Assembly: GCF_022376445.1 (NCBI RefSeq)
Contig: NW_025955394.1
Span: 1-31,613, forward strand
Origin: Fomitopsis serialis
Lineage: Eukaryota; Basidiomycota; Agaricomycetes; Polyporales; Fomitopsidaceae
Direction: 5' to 3'
DNA: 31,613 nt
In this document: in pieces, positions 13,625 to 24,305 of the stretch
Layout: each line of letters begins with the position of its first letter
Position numbering within the stretch: position 1 is the stretch's first letter
Made by a program: the position numbers and the translations under genes
The notes under the pieces: generated by a model
What the model was told of the DNA's origin: nothing
Databases searched by the model: none
Seen by the model: the letters and a program-made list of their open reading frames with translations, nothing else

Positions 13625-15150
13625 TCAGCGGAGGGCGGTCGAGTACTCCGTGGTGGTGTCATCAATGGCAAAATCCTGCCCAGGTACGCGGGAGATCAAC
13701 AGAATGCTCTGCTCGTCAGGCTCGCCCGCTCTGGCCAGCGCGTGGTGCGAATCGTGTGGTGCGTGTTCTCCGGAATATGTCCTCGCAGGGGCGGGAGGAA
13801 GCGTCGTCGTGGACGCTGCCATCGCGGCCGGACGCGCCCCCAGCCCGGACGGTTTGGCCCCGTCCAAGACACTCTCCGAGGGAGGTGGTAGCATCTCCGT
13901 CGCCACCTCGTCGAGATTGAGCTTGGATTGCTGAACAGCTCGGAGAGGACGGACGCGCCCCGAGCGATAGCTCGGGCTCTTCCGCAATCCATCCGTGTAC
14001 TTGACAATACGGTCCCAGAGGGACTTCGGATGATTCTTGCGCTCGGGTCGCAGGAGGAGCGCGCTGTCGCTCGCCGATATGCTGCGGCCGTGGGTCGGGA
14101 CAGGGAAGTATCCGTGGTCCTGCTCCTCCGTCTGCTCCTCCTCAATCTGTGGCTGGAAGTACGGCGATGTTGCGAAGGAAGGGGGACAGTGGACAGCGAA
14201 GAGGACGCGGAAGGCTGGTGCGCATGCCCGTTAGTGCGCAGCCACTCACCTTCCTCATCGCCGTCGTCGATTTGCCAGTTCGGATCCCGCATGCCGTCTC
14301 GCGAGCGCACAGATCGTGTCCCAGGAAGGAGCCCATACAAGAAGGACGGCGCATTGAGACGCGCCCGCACCGAGCCCGAGTGCGCGCTGGGTGATCCTCT
14401 TGGCCGGCGGGACATGCCGCCGGAGCCGGAAGATGTGGAGCTATGGTGTCGCCGGCGGTAGCAGCAGAAGAACACGGTTGCGAGTACAGCGACAACCAGT
14501 CCAGCAGCAATGGGAGTGGCGATTTGGACGGCGGTCCAGGATTCGGATCCTGGCAGCGAGCAATGTCATCGACATCAGCGGGACTATCTCAACAGGTCTA
14601 GCTTACGTGGGGAGATGTGGGGTCGTCTGCGGGCGATCGACACCCAAAATGAGTTGAGAGGAGGAGGAGGGCGCGGCAAAAACACCTGGGTTGCCTCGGG
14701 GGAACGGGAAAACCATGGACACCATGACGGAGATGGCGAACCTAAGTTAAGGAGTGATAATTAGGTTTCCCGGCGAGTTAGACGCCGCAGTGCAGTGAGT
14801 GGCGTTATTATTCACCTTCTCGGTGCTGCGGCAAGTCTGATACCTGAACCTCCCTCATCCACGACGGCGCGTTTCGCCAGAGCGCGTCCGACCCCCGGCC
14901 AAGTCCCTCCTTGTTGATCCTTTTGAGTATTTCCAACAACTCATTGATACGCAGCACTCACGGCAATTAGCCCAACGTGACAGGGTACCTGTGGAGAAAG
15001 CAGAACTGAATGTCAGACGGGACGCCGACACCCTTATATCCTGAACTGCGATCGTACTCTTTCAGCTTGAAGGATCGGAACGGCCCCGACTCTGAGCGCG
15101 ACGTTGACGAGCAAGACACCCGCTGCAGCAAGGACCGCGGCGGAACGCAT
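13625..15150 (-). CDS. Single-pass membrane protein; tail exons clear, N-terminus tentative
   Basis: Two exons are well supported: 14250-14549 and 13625-14214, joined in phase 1 across a 35-nt intron. The first encodes SWTAVQI, a transmembrane helix (TPIAAGLVVAVLATVFFCC), an Arg-rich stop-transfer segment and PSFLYGLLPGTRSVRSRD...NWQIDD. The second encodes a cytoplasmic tail with HGYFPVPTHG, YTDGLRKSPSYRSGRV and the terminal LLISRVPGQDF. From memory this layout matches uncharacterised Agaricomycete membrane proteins; function is unknown. Upstream, an exon at 15058-15150 begins MRSAAVLAAAGVLLVNVALR, a good signal peptide. Small phase-compatible exons can be drawn between (for example 14962-14988), but I see none of the ectodomain I expect for this family. 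The N-terminal half is therefore tentative. Confidence 0.72.
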
Positions 15151-18100
15151 CAGGCGCGACCAGGGATGGAGGTGGTCAATACATAGGCGGGCACTGCGCG
15201 CTGTGCGCAGAGAAGAGAGCGACGGCTGAAATTCGGCGTCAGCGCTCTGGCTGCAAGGTTGACAGCGCGCAGAGGCGCGAGATCTGCATCGCCGGAAAAA
15301 CTCCTGCCCAGATCCGGGCTCGCACTGCCGATGCACCAAGACTCAGGCACCCGCCTGCTTTTACGTACTGTACAGACCTCGGGATCTTCTCCGAGCCCAT
15401 CTGCAGCGGTCGCTTGCCTTTCGTGGGTGCTGTGCGACACTGCATCGCCTTTATTCCCCATTGCCGATTGCCTCCCGCCACGAGGTATCGCTCTGAGTGG
15501 GTACACAACCGTCGCGTGGCTCAACAGGACTTTCTCCCACAACAGATGTGAACTTGGGCAGCCTGAGGTGCGTCACGGTCGTTTCGTCAGATTTCGATCC
15601 TATCGTTTGCTCACTCTTCCACTCAGCCATACCACAGTGAGAGTACCCAACACAAGACTGTCTCGCCTTTCAGCGCTCGGCGTCCTGCGTCCGTAATAGC
15701 GACTCGGAGCCTCAGACACGGTGGCGAACCCGGCTGTCTAGGTTCATCTACTTACACCGTCGGCTCGCAACTATGTCCGCGACGTACTTGGGGAATCGGT
15801 ACCGACGGCGTCGCACCGATGTGACTCTTGCACATCACTGCATCGCATTGACGGACGACATTGACAGAACCTTGCATTTGCGCGGGCCTCGGACATCCTC
15901 AGGCTGTACCGGAGCAGTGCCCGCGATCACTGCTGTGGTCGACTACCCGTGCCCATCATCCGCCTCGAAGCATCTTCCAGTGAAACTACCGCCAACATCG
16001 TTTTGTGGTATCAGCCGCGCTTGGAGGAGGCAGTAAAGACCTGTTTCTAAGCACACGATGACGCTGGAAACATCCACCACCGCCCGGAGCTTGCCCCGAA
16101 GCCCGGTCAAACGGTGTGGTTCGCGGTGCGTTGGATGTGACGGATAATCCTTCCGTGTTCAGGACAGCGCGAGGCGGTGTGCGGTATGGGTCGGTTCACA
16201 TCTATCGCATCTCTGTCAGTGGTTATCTCCTTCGACGTCACGTTCCAGGCTTCAATCTCCCTAGGATACGAGAGACATCGCCATTCGCCGCTCGGAGATG
16301 TCTCTCGGACACTAGGTAGGTCGCCGCATTTGCAACTGGAGTTAATTGGTGTGGTGACAGGCTGAGAAGACACGGGAGCGTGGTGGACCCGCGTCTTCCT
16401 GCACGTATGCATACATCACCTAAGTATCCTAGACTAACGCTCGTTTGTGCAGCTACCTCTGCGTCACGCAAAGCACACGCGCTTCCACTGGTGCACAGGC
16501 CGGCCTTGCAGACGCTTGTGTGGCCGCGACATGTCTTATACAGACAGCGGTAAGCACACTCAATGGGACAACTCGCAACAACCTGCTCACGAGTTGATCA
16601 TCATGATCTGGAGAAGGGCTCGTGGTAGGGCTTCGGAACGACCTTGCCATCGCGTGGGAGGACTGCAAACATCTCACCTGCCAACGTGCACAGCGGCGAT
16701 GCGCACATCCTGGGTGCGCGGGAAGGAACGACAGCTCGGCGGGAGTTATGAACGGGGGTCAAAGTCCATATCCAGGACCTCTTCCGGCGTAACTCGTGAA
16801 AGTCAACCTATACTGGACCGCACAAGATTGGCTGGGACATACACGAACCCTCGTGCTTGAGGCTGATTCATGAGCGTCAACTGCCAGGCGAGTCGTTGAA
16901 CGTTCAGCGGGACTCACTATGCGCGTAGGATGGTATTTGTTCTCAACGCATCATAGCAACCCAACATGTATACACCACTGAATGACAGCCTGCGGTCACG
17001 GAGACGTAGCCGCAGGCGATCGGCCGGATCATGTTTGGATTGGAAACATGAAACATTCTTCCCCTACCCACATAGTCCTCGGCGGCTCGAAGGCACGTAC
17101 GCTATCGTAACGTCAACCGGTGCTTTCTACCTCGATGGAATGCGCCGCGCACAATGGGCCAAATGCTACGGCGTAGGTGATGAAGACAGTTTTGGTTATC
17201 TAAAGAGACATAGAGTGACCCGCCGGACGCATACTTGAAACAGCCCCGTGCGCGCAGTCTGATACGACCCGAGTACAACTGCAGACGCGCCGGATCGATC
17301 GGTACGTCTCGGGATACCTACCATCCTCCTCCTCTTGCAGTCGGGCAGGTGTTCCGTGGTGCAGCGACAGACTCAAAAACGGGCCCCGCCTACGGCGACC
17401 GTACCTCCCGGACGTTCGCACTCATATTACGCATCGCCGCACGGCCCACAGAGACGACGCCTTCTTCCGGGTGAGCTTCGCCGCTGGCATCCACATCGAC
17501 ACTCGGGCAAGCCTTCCGAGAGGCATGCACGAAGTTCAATGACGAATTCGAAGATGGTTCCCATCGGTAACCGTACTTCCCGGAAACTGGGCACGGACTG
17601 GCGGAGAAGGTCCCCGCTTTCCGCGTCTCCGTTCCGTCCAGCACTTGGGGATTGGTACGGAGGAGAGTGGTCCGCTGATGGCAGACGTCAGTACTTACTT
17701 CGGTGTGGTTGTGACCGATGGCGGCGGGCGCTGCCGCCGGACGTACGGGAGGGTGTTCGTGGGTGATGCGCGCTGACTAGGCTGGATGGGATGTGGTCTA
17801 GAGTGTGCGTATTGTGATCTGAGTCTGCGCGCGGGGTGCATGCTCGAAATTGGGGAGGGGAGGATCGTTTTGGCCCGGACACCGCAGTTTGCTATCAGAA
17901 CAGTCATACGTGCTGTCTTCCCTTTGATCATGCAGTGACAACGTATGTTAGCACCCATTGGCTGCGAAGACGACGTCGACCAGTCTAGGTTCGCAGGTAT
18001 GACCGTTCCGTTCAGCGATTTGTATGATGCCCCGACAGCTAGCTGACGTGCTCTCAGCTTCTGGAATGACGTGTATTGCGTAGCTCTTGCTAGCACACGG

Positions 18101-18960
18101 CCTGCTTGCGGCATGATAGAAGGAGTAGCCATGTCCGCGCCGCAGTGAGCTCAAACACCTCCGAGTGGGAGGCATACCCACTCCGCCCTACATGCTAAGT
18201 GTTTGCCGAGCCCGGAGGGAATGGCTTCGCGAAGCTAGCAGGAAAGTAGCGTGTATTTTACGCGTGTTCGTGAATGGACCTATGGAGCTGTTCTGCGTTA
18301 GCGATGGCCATGGGGAGCGATCGGTGTTATGCCGTAAGGAGTTGGTGGCGTAGCGCAGGGATCATCGCTGGAGGAAGTGTACATTGAACGGTGTCGGCTT
18401 CAGGTTTACCGGTCTCCTGGCTTCGCTATAATTGAGAACGAAAGAGTTTCGAGGATCGATCGCGAAGAAGTTGAGAGGTCCCGCTTCATCCCGTTACGTT
18501 GGCCCGGTTCGGACGGAAGTCTGTCCGCAAATGACGTTACTTCACAGTCCTGGTTGTCTGCAGGTGGACTTACACAAGCCCAACGGGGCCTTGTGAAGGC
18601 TGTGCTGAGAGGTGGTCAGCAGTGGTAGCATACGCAGTGCTCTCCATGACGAACGAATTTAGCCGGTACCTTTCACTTCGTCACCGGACGAAGCCTTGAA
18701 TGTCTGCGCCATCCCGACCGTCGCCGAGGACGCAGAGACCGGTACCGGTGTCTGCTATAGCCTAGGCACCACTGAGCGCGTCCTCCGCAGGTTCCGAGAA
18801 CGAGTGCTTCGCTCACCATGTTGCTTTACCTCCGCAACGCGCCCAAATTAAATAAGGTGTACTGCTGCATTGCTGTGCACAGGCGTTCGAGGACGAGGGT
18901 CCGTTCGCCGTCGTCGGGATGCGAGGGCAGAACGACGAGGACAAGAAGGCAGGGCGGGCT
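15151..18960. other. Gene-poor stretch, about 3.8 kb
   Basis: I see no domain, no long frame with consistent splice structure, and no transposon protein here. Frames of up to about 145 codons occur on both strands, as expected in GC-rich DNA. The only structure noted is the imperfect inverted repeat at 16260-16316. Decayed genes or unidentified non-coding transcripts are possible but unsupported. Confidence 0.4.
16260..16316. repeat. Imperfect inverted repeat, 23-nt arms
   Basis: The left arm (16260-16282) begins CCTAGGATACGAGAGACATC. The right arm (16294-16316), read in reverse complement, begins CCTAGTGTCCGAGAGACATC. The arms agree at 19 of 23 positions around an 11-nt loop. Its origin is unknown, and it might be a mutated small inverted-repeat element. 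Confidence 0.6.
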
Positions 18961-18968
18961 TGGCGAAT

Positions 18969-19038
18969 GCGGGGAAGGGCGGGCGGGGAAGTGGAGACGA
19001 TCGCGGGGTCAGGAGGCGGGGACAGGTGATTACCCCGC
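18969..19038 (+). promoter_or_regulatory. Cluster of GCGGGG sites upstream of carnitine acetyltransferase
   Basis: GCGGGG occurs at 18969, 18983, 19003 and 19016, and as its complement CCCCGC at 19033-19038: five copies in 70 bp. They lie about 140-210 bp before the first ATG of the carnitine acetyltransferase locus. The hexamer fits SYGGRG, the site of fungal CreA/Mig1 carbon-catabolite repressors, a plausible regulator for an acetyl-unit shuttle gene. GC-rich DNA makes chance copies likely, so the call is tentative. Confidence 0.45.
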
Positions 19039-19247
19039 ACTGTGCTAGCGCCTCAACGCCAGCCAATCTGTGCGCTATGCCGTTTCGGTCTCCTCGCTCG
19101 CATCTCTCCAGAGCCTTCCGCCCTGGCTGGTGCAGGCTGTCCTGCCCCCTCTATCTCTCCATATAATCTTCGCCGCCATGGCCGATAACTCGCTCTCTCC
19201 CCGTAAGCACCCCCGCCCCCGCCCCGCTCCCCAGCTGACCCGCAGCG

Positions 19248-22200
19248 ATGGTCGTCTTCAACCTCGTCCACGGGCACCCAGTCACCAAGTTTGAGACGGA
19301 CAAGCCCGAGTCGCGCACATTCGCGCGTCAGCACGAGCTCCCGCGCCTCCCCATCCCGCCGCTCGAAGAATCATGTCGCCGGTACCTCACCGCGCTCGAG
19401 GGTCTTCAGGACCCGAAGGAACACGCGAAGACGAAGGTCGCGGTCGAGGACTTCCTCAGGAACGATGGGCCGAGGTGGCAAGAAAGGCTAATGCAATACG
19501 CCGAGGACAAGGCCAGGTGAGCGTGCGACGTTGAATGTCGAGGATAGTCCGCGGCAGTGCTGACTGAATTGGCTCTATTCACTCAAGCTACATCGAGGAG
19601 TTCTGGTAGGCATCCGCCCTCGACCATGGCCGCCGCCGTGCTTCTTACCACGTGCCCTGACGACTGTGTATTCGCAGGTATGAGTCCTACCTCTCCCACT
19701 CAGACCCTGTCGTACTCGCCCTCAATCCTTTCTTTGTCCTCGAGTGAGTGTCACTTTCTCGTCACCGTAGCATCGTCGCTCGCCGTCGCCGCAGTCATGT
19801 CGTTTTGGCTGACGCACATCGGGCGCTGAGCTATCTCCGCTCTTCTGCCGACGTCCAAGGCAGCACGGCGCTCTGAGCCCCTTAAACAAATGTTGGATTC
19901 TGTTTCACTGACACACATTACCACAGAAATGACCCGACACCAGACCGAGGCTCACAGCTCCCTCGCGCAGCTTCCCTCATCCTCTCCTCTCTTGGCTTCA
20001 TCCATGACCTGCGGGCGGGCATGCTGGAGCCCGATACCGTCCGAGGAACACCTCTTGATATGGACCAGTACACAAGACTGTTCGGCACAGCACGGATACC
20101 CACCGATGTGCGCACCCTTCGCCTTGATGGCTATGGTGTATTAATCTAACGATGCACACTACAGCGAGGATGCCGGATGGAGATGCACACCGACTCACGG
20201 CATATCGTCGTGCTACGGCGCGGCCAGTTCTGTACGTTTTACCGCCCGATATGTGCGAGCAAGCTCTGACATGGGCTCCCAGACTGGTTCGACGTCCTTG
20301 ACGCAGAGAACAGGCCCGTCCTGACGGAACAGGAGATCCTCCGGAACCTCCGAGCTATCGTCAGGGATGCTGAAGAGCTGCCATTGCACGAGGTGCGCAT
20401 ACATAGTGCATATACCTGGCCATCCGTTCTGATCCACTGCTTCGTCGCTCCTCTAGGTCGCCCGGAACTCGATTGGCGTACTTTCGACCGAGAACCGCAA
20501 GGTGTGGTCGAGCCTGCGGGACGCACTTTCCAACAATCACAACAACGAGGCCTGCCTGCAAATCATCGACAACGCTCTCTTCATCGTCTGCCTCGACGAC
20601 GCGACGCCGGATAACCTCGCTGAGCTGTGCAACAACTTCCTCTGCGGGACGTACAACCTCAAGGGCGGCGTGCAGGTCGGCACCTGCACGAACCGGTGGT
20701 ACGATAAGGTATGCCGTTCAGAGTTGCTTACAGGCTATGGCACCGAACCAATGACTACGCTGACCAGCTGCAAATCATCGTCTGCGCCGACGGCGCCGCC
20801 GGCATAAACTTCGAGCACACGGGCGTCGACGGGCACACCGTGCTCCGCTTCGCCGCAGACATCTTCACCGAAGGGCTCATGCTCCTCGCGCGCTCCATCA
20901 ACCCCTCCGCGCCGACGCTCTTCCACGCGCCGCTCTCGCCCTACGCCAAGTCGTACAAGCCCCCGCGCGGCGCGCCCGCCCACGCCGCGGCGAAGCAGCA
21001 GCCGCCGGCCTACGTGATCGACACAGTGCCGAAGAAGCTCGAGTGGACGCTGTACCCCGAGCTGAGGGCGGCGATCCGGTTCGCGGAGACGCATCTGAGC
21101 GACCTGATCTGCCAGAATGACTGTCAGGCGTTGGAGTTTAAGGGGTATGGCAAGAACTTCATCACGGCGCATGGGTTCAGCCCGGATGCGTTCGTGCAGA
21201 TGGCGTTCCAGGCGGCGTACTACGGGTTGTACGGTGAGTCGCGTGGGGTGGGCATTATGTGCGTGGGCTAATACGTTGGCTATGCTACAGGCAGGATTGA
21301 GTGCACGTATGAACCGGCGATGACGAAGCACTTCTTGCACGGGCGCACGGAGGCTATCCGTACTGTGCAGCCTCACACAGTCAACTTCGTTAAGGTCCGT
21401 CGTTCCTTTCTGCATACATCGATCATGCCTCACGTCATCCCACAGACGTTCTTCTCCGAAGCCCCCCTCGCGCAGAAGATCACCGCTCTCCGGAACGCCT
21501 GCCAGGGCCACGTCAAGCTCACGAGAGACTGCAGCCAAGGCCAGGGCCAAGACCGGCACCTCTACGCGCTCTACTGCCTCGTCCAGCGCGACCGCGAGGC
21601 CGCCGCGGAGGCGGAGGCGCCGCCGTCGCCCGGGGGGAGCACCACGTCGAGCTCGAGCAGCGGCGCGAACAAACCGCCCCTGCCCGCGATCTTTACGGAT
21701 CCGGGATGGGGGGCGCTCGGGACGAGCATCCTGTCGACGTCGAACTGCGGGAACCCTGCGCTGAGGCTGTTTGGGTTCGGCCCTGTCGCGGCGGATGGAT
21801 ATGGGATTGGGTACATCATCAAGGACGAGGGGATCTCTGTGTGAGTGGACTTTCGTGAGACGCGTTGTGGGGTACTGATGATCATGGTTGGGTGGATAGG
21901 TGTGCATCGTCGAAGCACCTGCAGACACGGCGCTTCTTGGACACGCTCGAGGGATATCTCCTCGACATCAAGCGGTTGCTCATCCAGCAGCACGCGTCTG
22001 CGAACCCGAAGCCAGAGCCGTTCGTCGACCACGCCGGCATCCTGCGCGACTCCAAGACCGGGCGGCCGATCAACGGCCAGGCGCACGGGCACGGGGAGTA
22101 CGACGATGTCACGATGCGTGCGTATCCGTTGCACTTCTGATTGGTGATGGTGTGCTGAGAAAGGGCGGGATTGTAGCGGGCTACTCGTTCTTCGACAGCG

Positions 22201-22286
22201 GCGACGTCGAGCTGCTCGGCCGGCGCAAGCGCATGCCGTCGTACTACAACACGGGTAAGATCATCCCACTCGCGGAGTACAGCTGA
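19248..22286 (+). CDS. Carnitine O-acetyltransferase (Yat2-like), 12 exons from this start, 758 aa
   Basis: Exons are 19248-19516, 19588-19605, 19678-19743, 19927-20107, 20165-20231, 20283-20392, 20457-20708, 20768-21233, 21291-21394, 21446-21840, 21900-22121 and 22160-22286, all in phase. The enzyme moves acetyl groups between CoA and carnitine. Family marks are TFARQHELPRLP near the N-terminus, EEFWYESYL, NPFFVLEN, the catalytic-His segment NFEHTGVDGHTVLRF (His about 338), the RTETVQ-like segment GRTEAIRTVQP, and STSNCGNPALRLFGFGPVAADGYGIGYI near the C-terminus. A Gly/Ala/Ser-rich insert sits at about 560-590. No peroxisomal C-terminal tripeptide is present (it ends AEYS). Exon 2 is only 18 nt and the last intron 38 nt. 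The start is uncertain: ATG 19179 has an excellent context and a GTAAGC donor 24 nt later, but the best acceptor puts the downstream frame out of register. Confidence 0.93.
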
Positions 22287-22667
22287 GCGGCTCCGGGGTG
22301 TAGATGTGTGTCGGAGGTACAGTATCTTACTATGTTTTGCGCTATTCTTGTACGTGTATCATCAGTGGCTTTCCGCTGTAGTGTCAGATCTGTGTAACGA
22401 TATCTGTAGGGTAGTTGTAGTGGTATACCATCTATGTTGTAACAGTAGACGTGTATCGAGTATTGTTTATGTTTGAATGCACAACACACTATGGGATGTA
22501 TGGTCACGGAGTGCATTGGCGAAGCATTTGATTTCAGTGCAGGAAACGATGTAATGACATCAGGTCGAAACATAACTTAGATGCATCGCTATTCGTATAC
22601 ATGCGTCAACGTCCCCTGGGCCACTTCATACCAGTATTAGTACTACCGTGATGTAGCTCCTCTAGCT
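22287..22667. other. Convergent intergenic, shared 3' flanks
   Basis: Stop codons of the carnitine acetyltransferase gene (plus) and the glycosyltransferase gene (minus) face each other across 381 bp. The DNA is AT-richer than the flanking genes, with TA-rich runs such as TGTTTATGTTTGAATG, consistent with 3' UTRs and polyadenylation signals. No gene was seen. Confidence 0.55.
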
Positions 22668-24305
22668 TCATGCGTATCCGGGGTCGTTTCGCGTATAGAA
22701 ACTGTCTTGTGGCTGGAGACCAACATGAGACTGGGACGGGAAAGCGTACGAGCGCACTGGCACAGACGCTGTCTGTTTCTCAGGGTCGCCGCTGGAGGGC
22801 TGCTTGTCCGCTGCAGCGGTCGCAGCGGTAGGGTCGCCGATGCCTGCGCGGGTGCCCCAACCGGTCTATGAACATGACGATCAGCACCCACTGGCAAGAG
22901 CATGCGTAGCGTTAGTATTCGAGACAGACGCACCTCATGAAGCGTGAAGAGGGCATAGACCTTCATGATCGCGAAGTAGTAGCCGAAGAGGATGAACGCG
23001 GGGACGTAGATTACGTCTTGGGGGCGGTACCAGAGGTGCGGGAGGAGCTTCATGGTCCGCGTCGCGAAGAGCCAGACGAGATAGCTGACGACGACGTTCC
23101 ATGGCGGGAGGTGATACCCGCCCTGGAGGACGGGGATCGTGCCCTTGTACATCACGTAGACGACGAGCGCGGGCCCGGCGAGGAGTGTGAACGGGTTGAT
23201 CAGTTTATCTATCTGGAGAGGCGCTTGATGTTAAAGGAAGGAAGAACAAAGGAAGGATAGCAACGCACCATTGTGTACGCGACGTAAGGGTGCGCGGTCC
23301 AGATGTGCCTTTCCATAAACAGCGAGCGCATATCTGACCGCCAGGTGTTACGCGTCCAGCGGAGGACCTGCTTCAGGAAGCGCCAGTTGGGCTTCATCGT
23401 GCTCAGGAGCTCCGCCTCCTTGCAGCACTGGACATACGTCGCCCAGCCATGACTGACCATCCACCGCGTGAGGAACTTGTCGTCGCCCGAGTTGAGCTGG
23501 TACTTCCCCAGCCAGTAGTCATGTGTGAAGCCGTGGAGGAACTCGGGGTCCTTCAAGATGACGGTGCGGTACGCAGCTGTGCGTCCGCTCAAGCAAGGTA
23601 GACCGCCGTCGATGTGCGTACTGGCAGCGATCTCGATGTTACGGATTGACAGCCGAAAGGCTGCGAGGACCTCCCAGACAGTCATGCGCGACCCTACGGG
23701 CTGCACCCTTTGACTTGTGCCCACACCGCCGACACGTTGGTCCTCAAAGCATGCGAGGACATACGGGAGGAGCGTCGGGGGCCATATCGCATCGTCGTCC
23801 GCGAACACGATGATGTCCGTGCGCGTGTGTCGGATCCCATGCGCCATCTGGAGCCGCTTGTTCGCATAGGGCACGGTGAGCACGCGGATGCGCGCGGGGT
23901 CGACGGAGTCAGCGAGGGCCTGAAGGGGTCCGCGCATCTTCTCCTCGGTGACAATGAGGATCTCCTTGGGCTTACCGGCGAGCCAGCTGTGTGCGGCTTC
24001 CTTGAACTCCTCGCCGGCGTCGATGGTGGGTACGATGATCGTGACGTCCTCATCGGCGACGTATGTAGGGTTCTCTGGCAGGGGGATGGCGCGGTAGGTG
24101 AAAGCAGCGGCGATGCGGATGAAGTACCACAGATAGCGGTAGAATCTGGCGAGCGTCAGGAAAGCAGGCCGGTACACTGGATTGAACTGACTTACCCTAT
24201 GACCCCTAAAGGGACGACTGGGAGCTACTGTCAGTCTGGGACGGAGAGCGACTAGTGAATGAATTGCTCACAGACTGGGAAGTGGTCAGACGTGAGCCGT
24301 AGCAT
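22668..24305 (-). CDS. Family 2 glycosyltransferase, Cps1/hyaluronan-synthase-like, four exons, 489 aa
   Basis: Exons are 24272-24305, 23269-24227, 22934-23212 and 22668-22865, all in phase (introns 44, 56 and 68 nt). An N-terminal hydrophobic segment (about residues 30-60) precedes the GT-A fold. That fold shows DVTIIVPTID, the DDD metal-binding acids (about 155-157), SGDDKFLTRW (about 258-267) and QVLRW (298-302), the Q-xx-RW motif of processive synthases. Three hydrophobic segments follow (about 335-425), then a Ser/Pro-rich tail. Cps1-like enzymes are plasma-membrane synthases of hyaluronan-type or related cell-surface polysaccharides; the product here is unknown. The distal acceptor of intron 3 is chosen because it restores the family's WGTRAG tail. 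The first exon rests on phase and splice signals alone. Confidence 0.9.

Noticed and set aside
17235..17766. Overlapping plus frames suggesting a spliced gene
   Set aside because: No family similarity, no conserved motif and no splice combination that gives a credible protein. An antisense frame of equal quality covers the same DNA.
20735..21928. Minus-strand open frame of 397 codons
   Set aside because: Antisense shadow of the carnitine acetyltransferase exons, rich in Arg/Ala/Val/Glu, with no motif. It crosses the sense introns without any matching structure.
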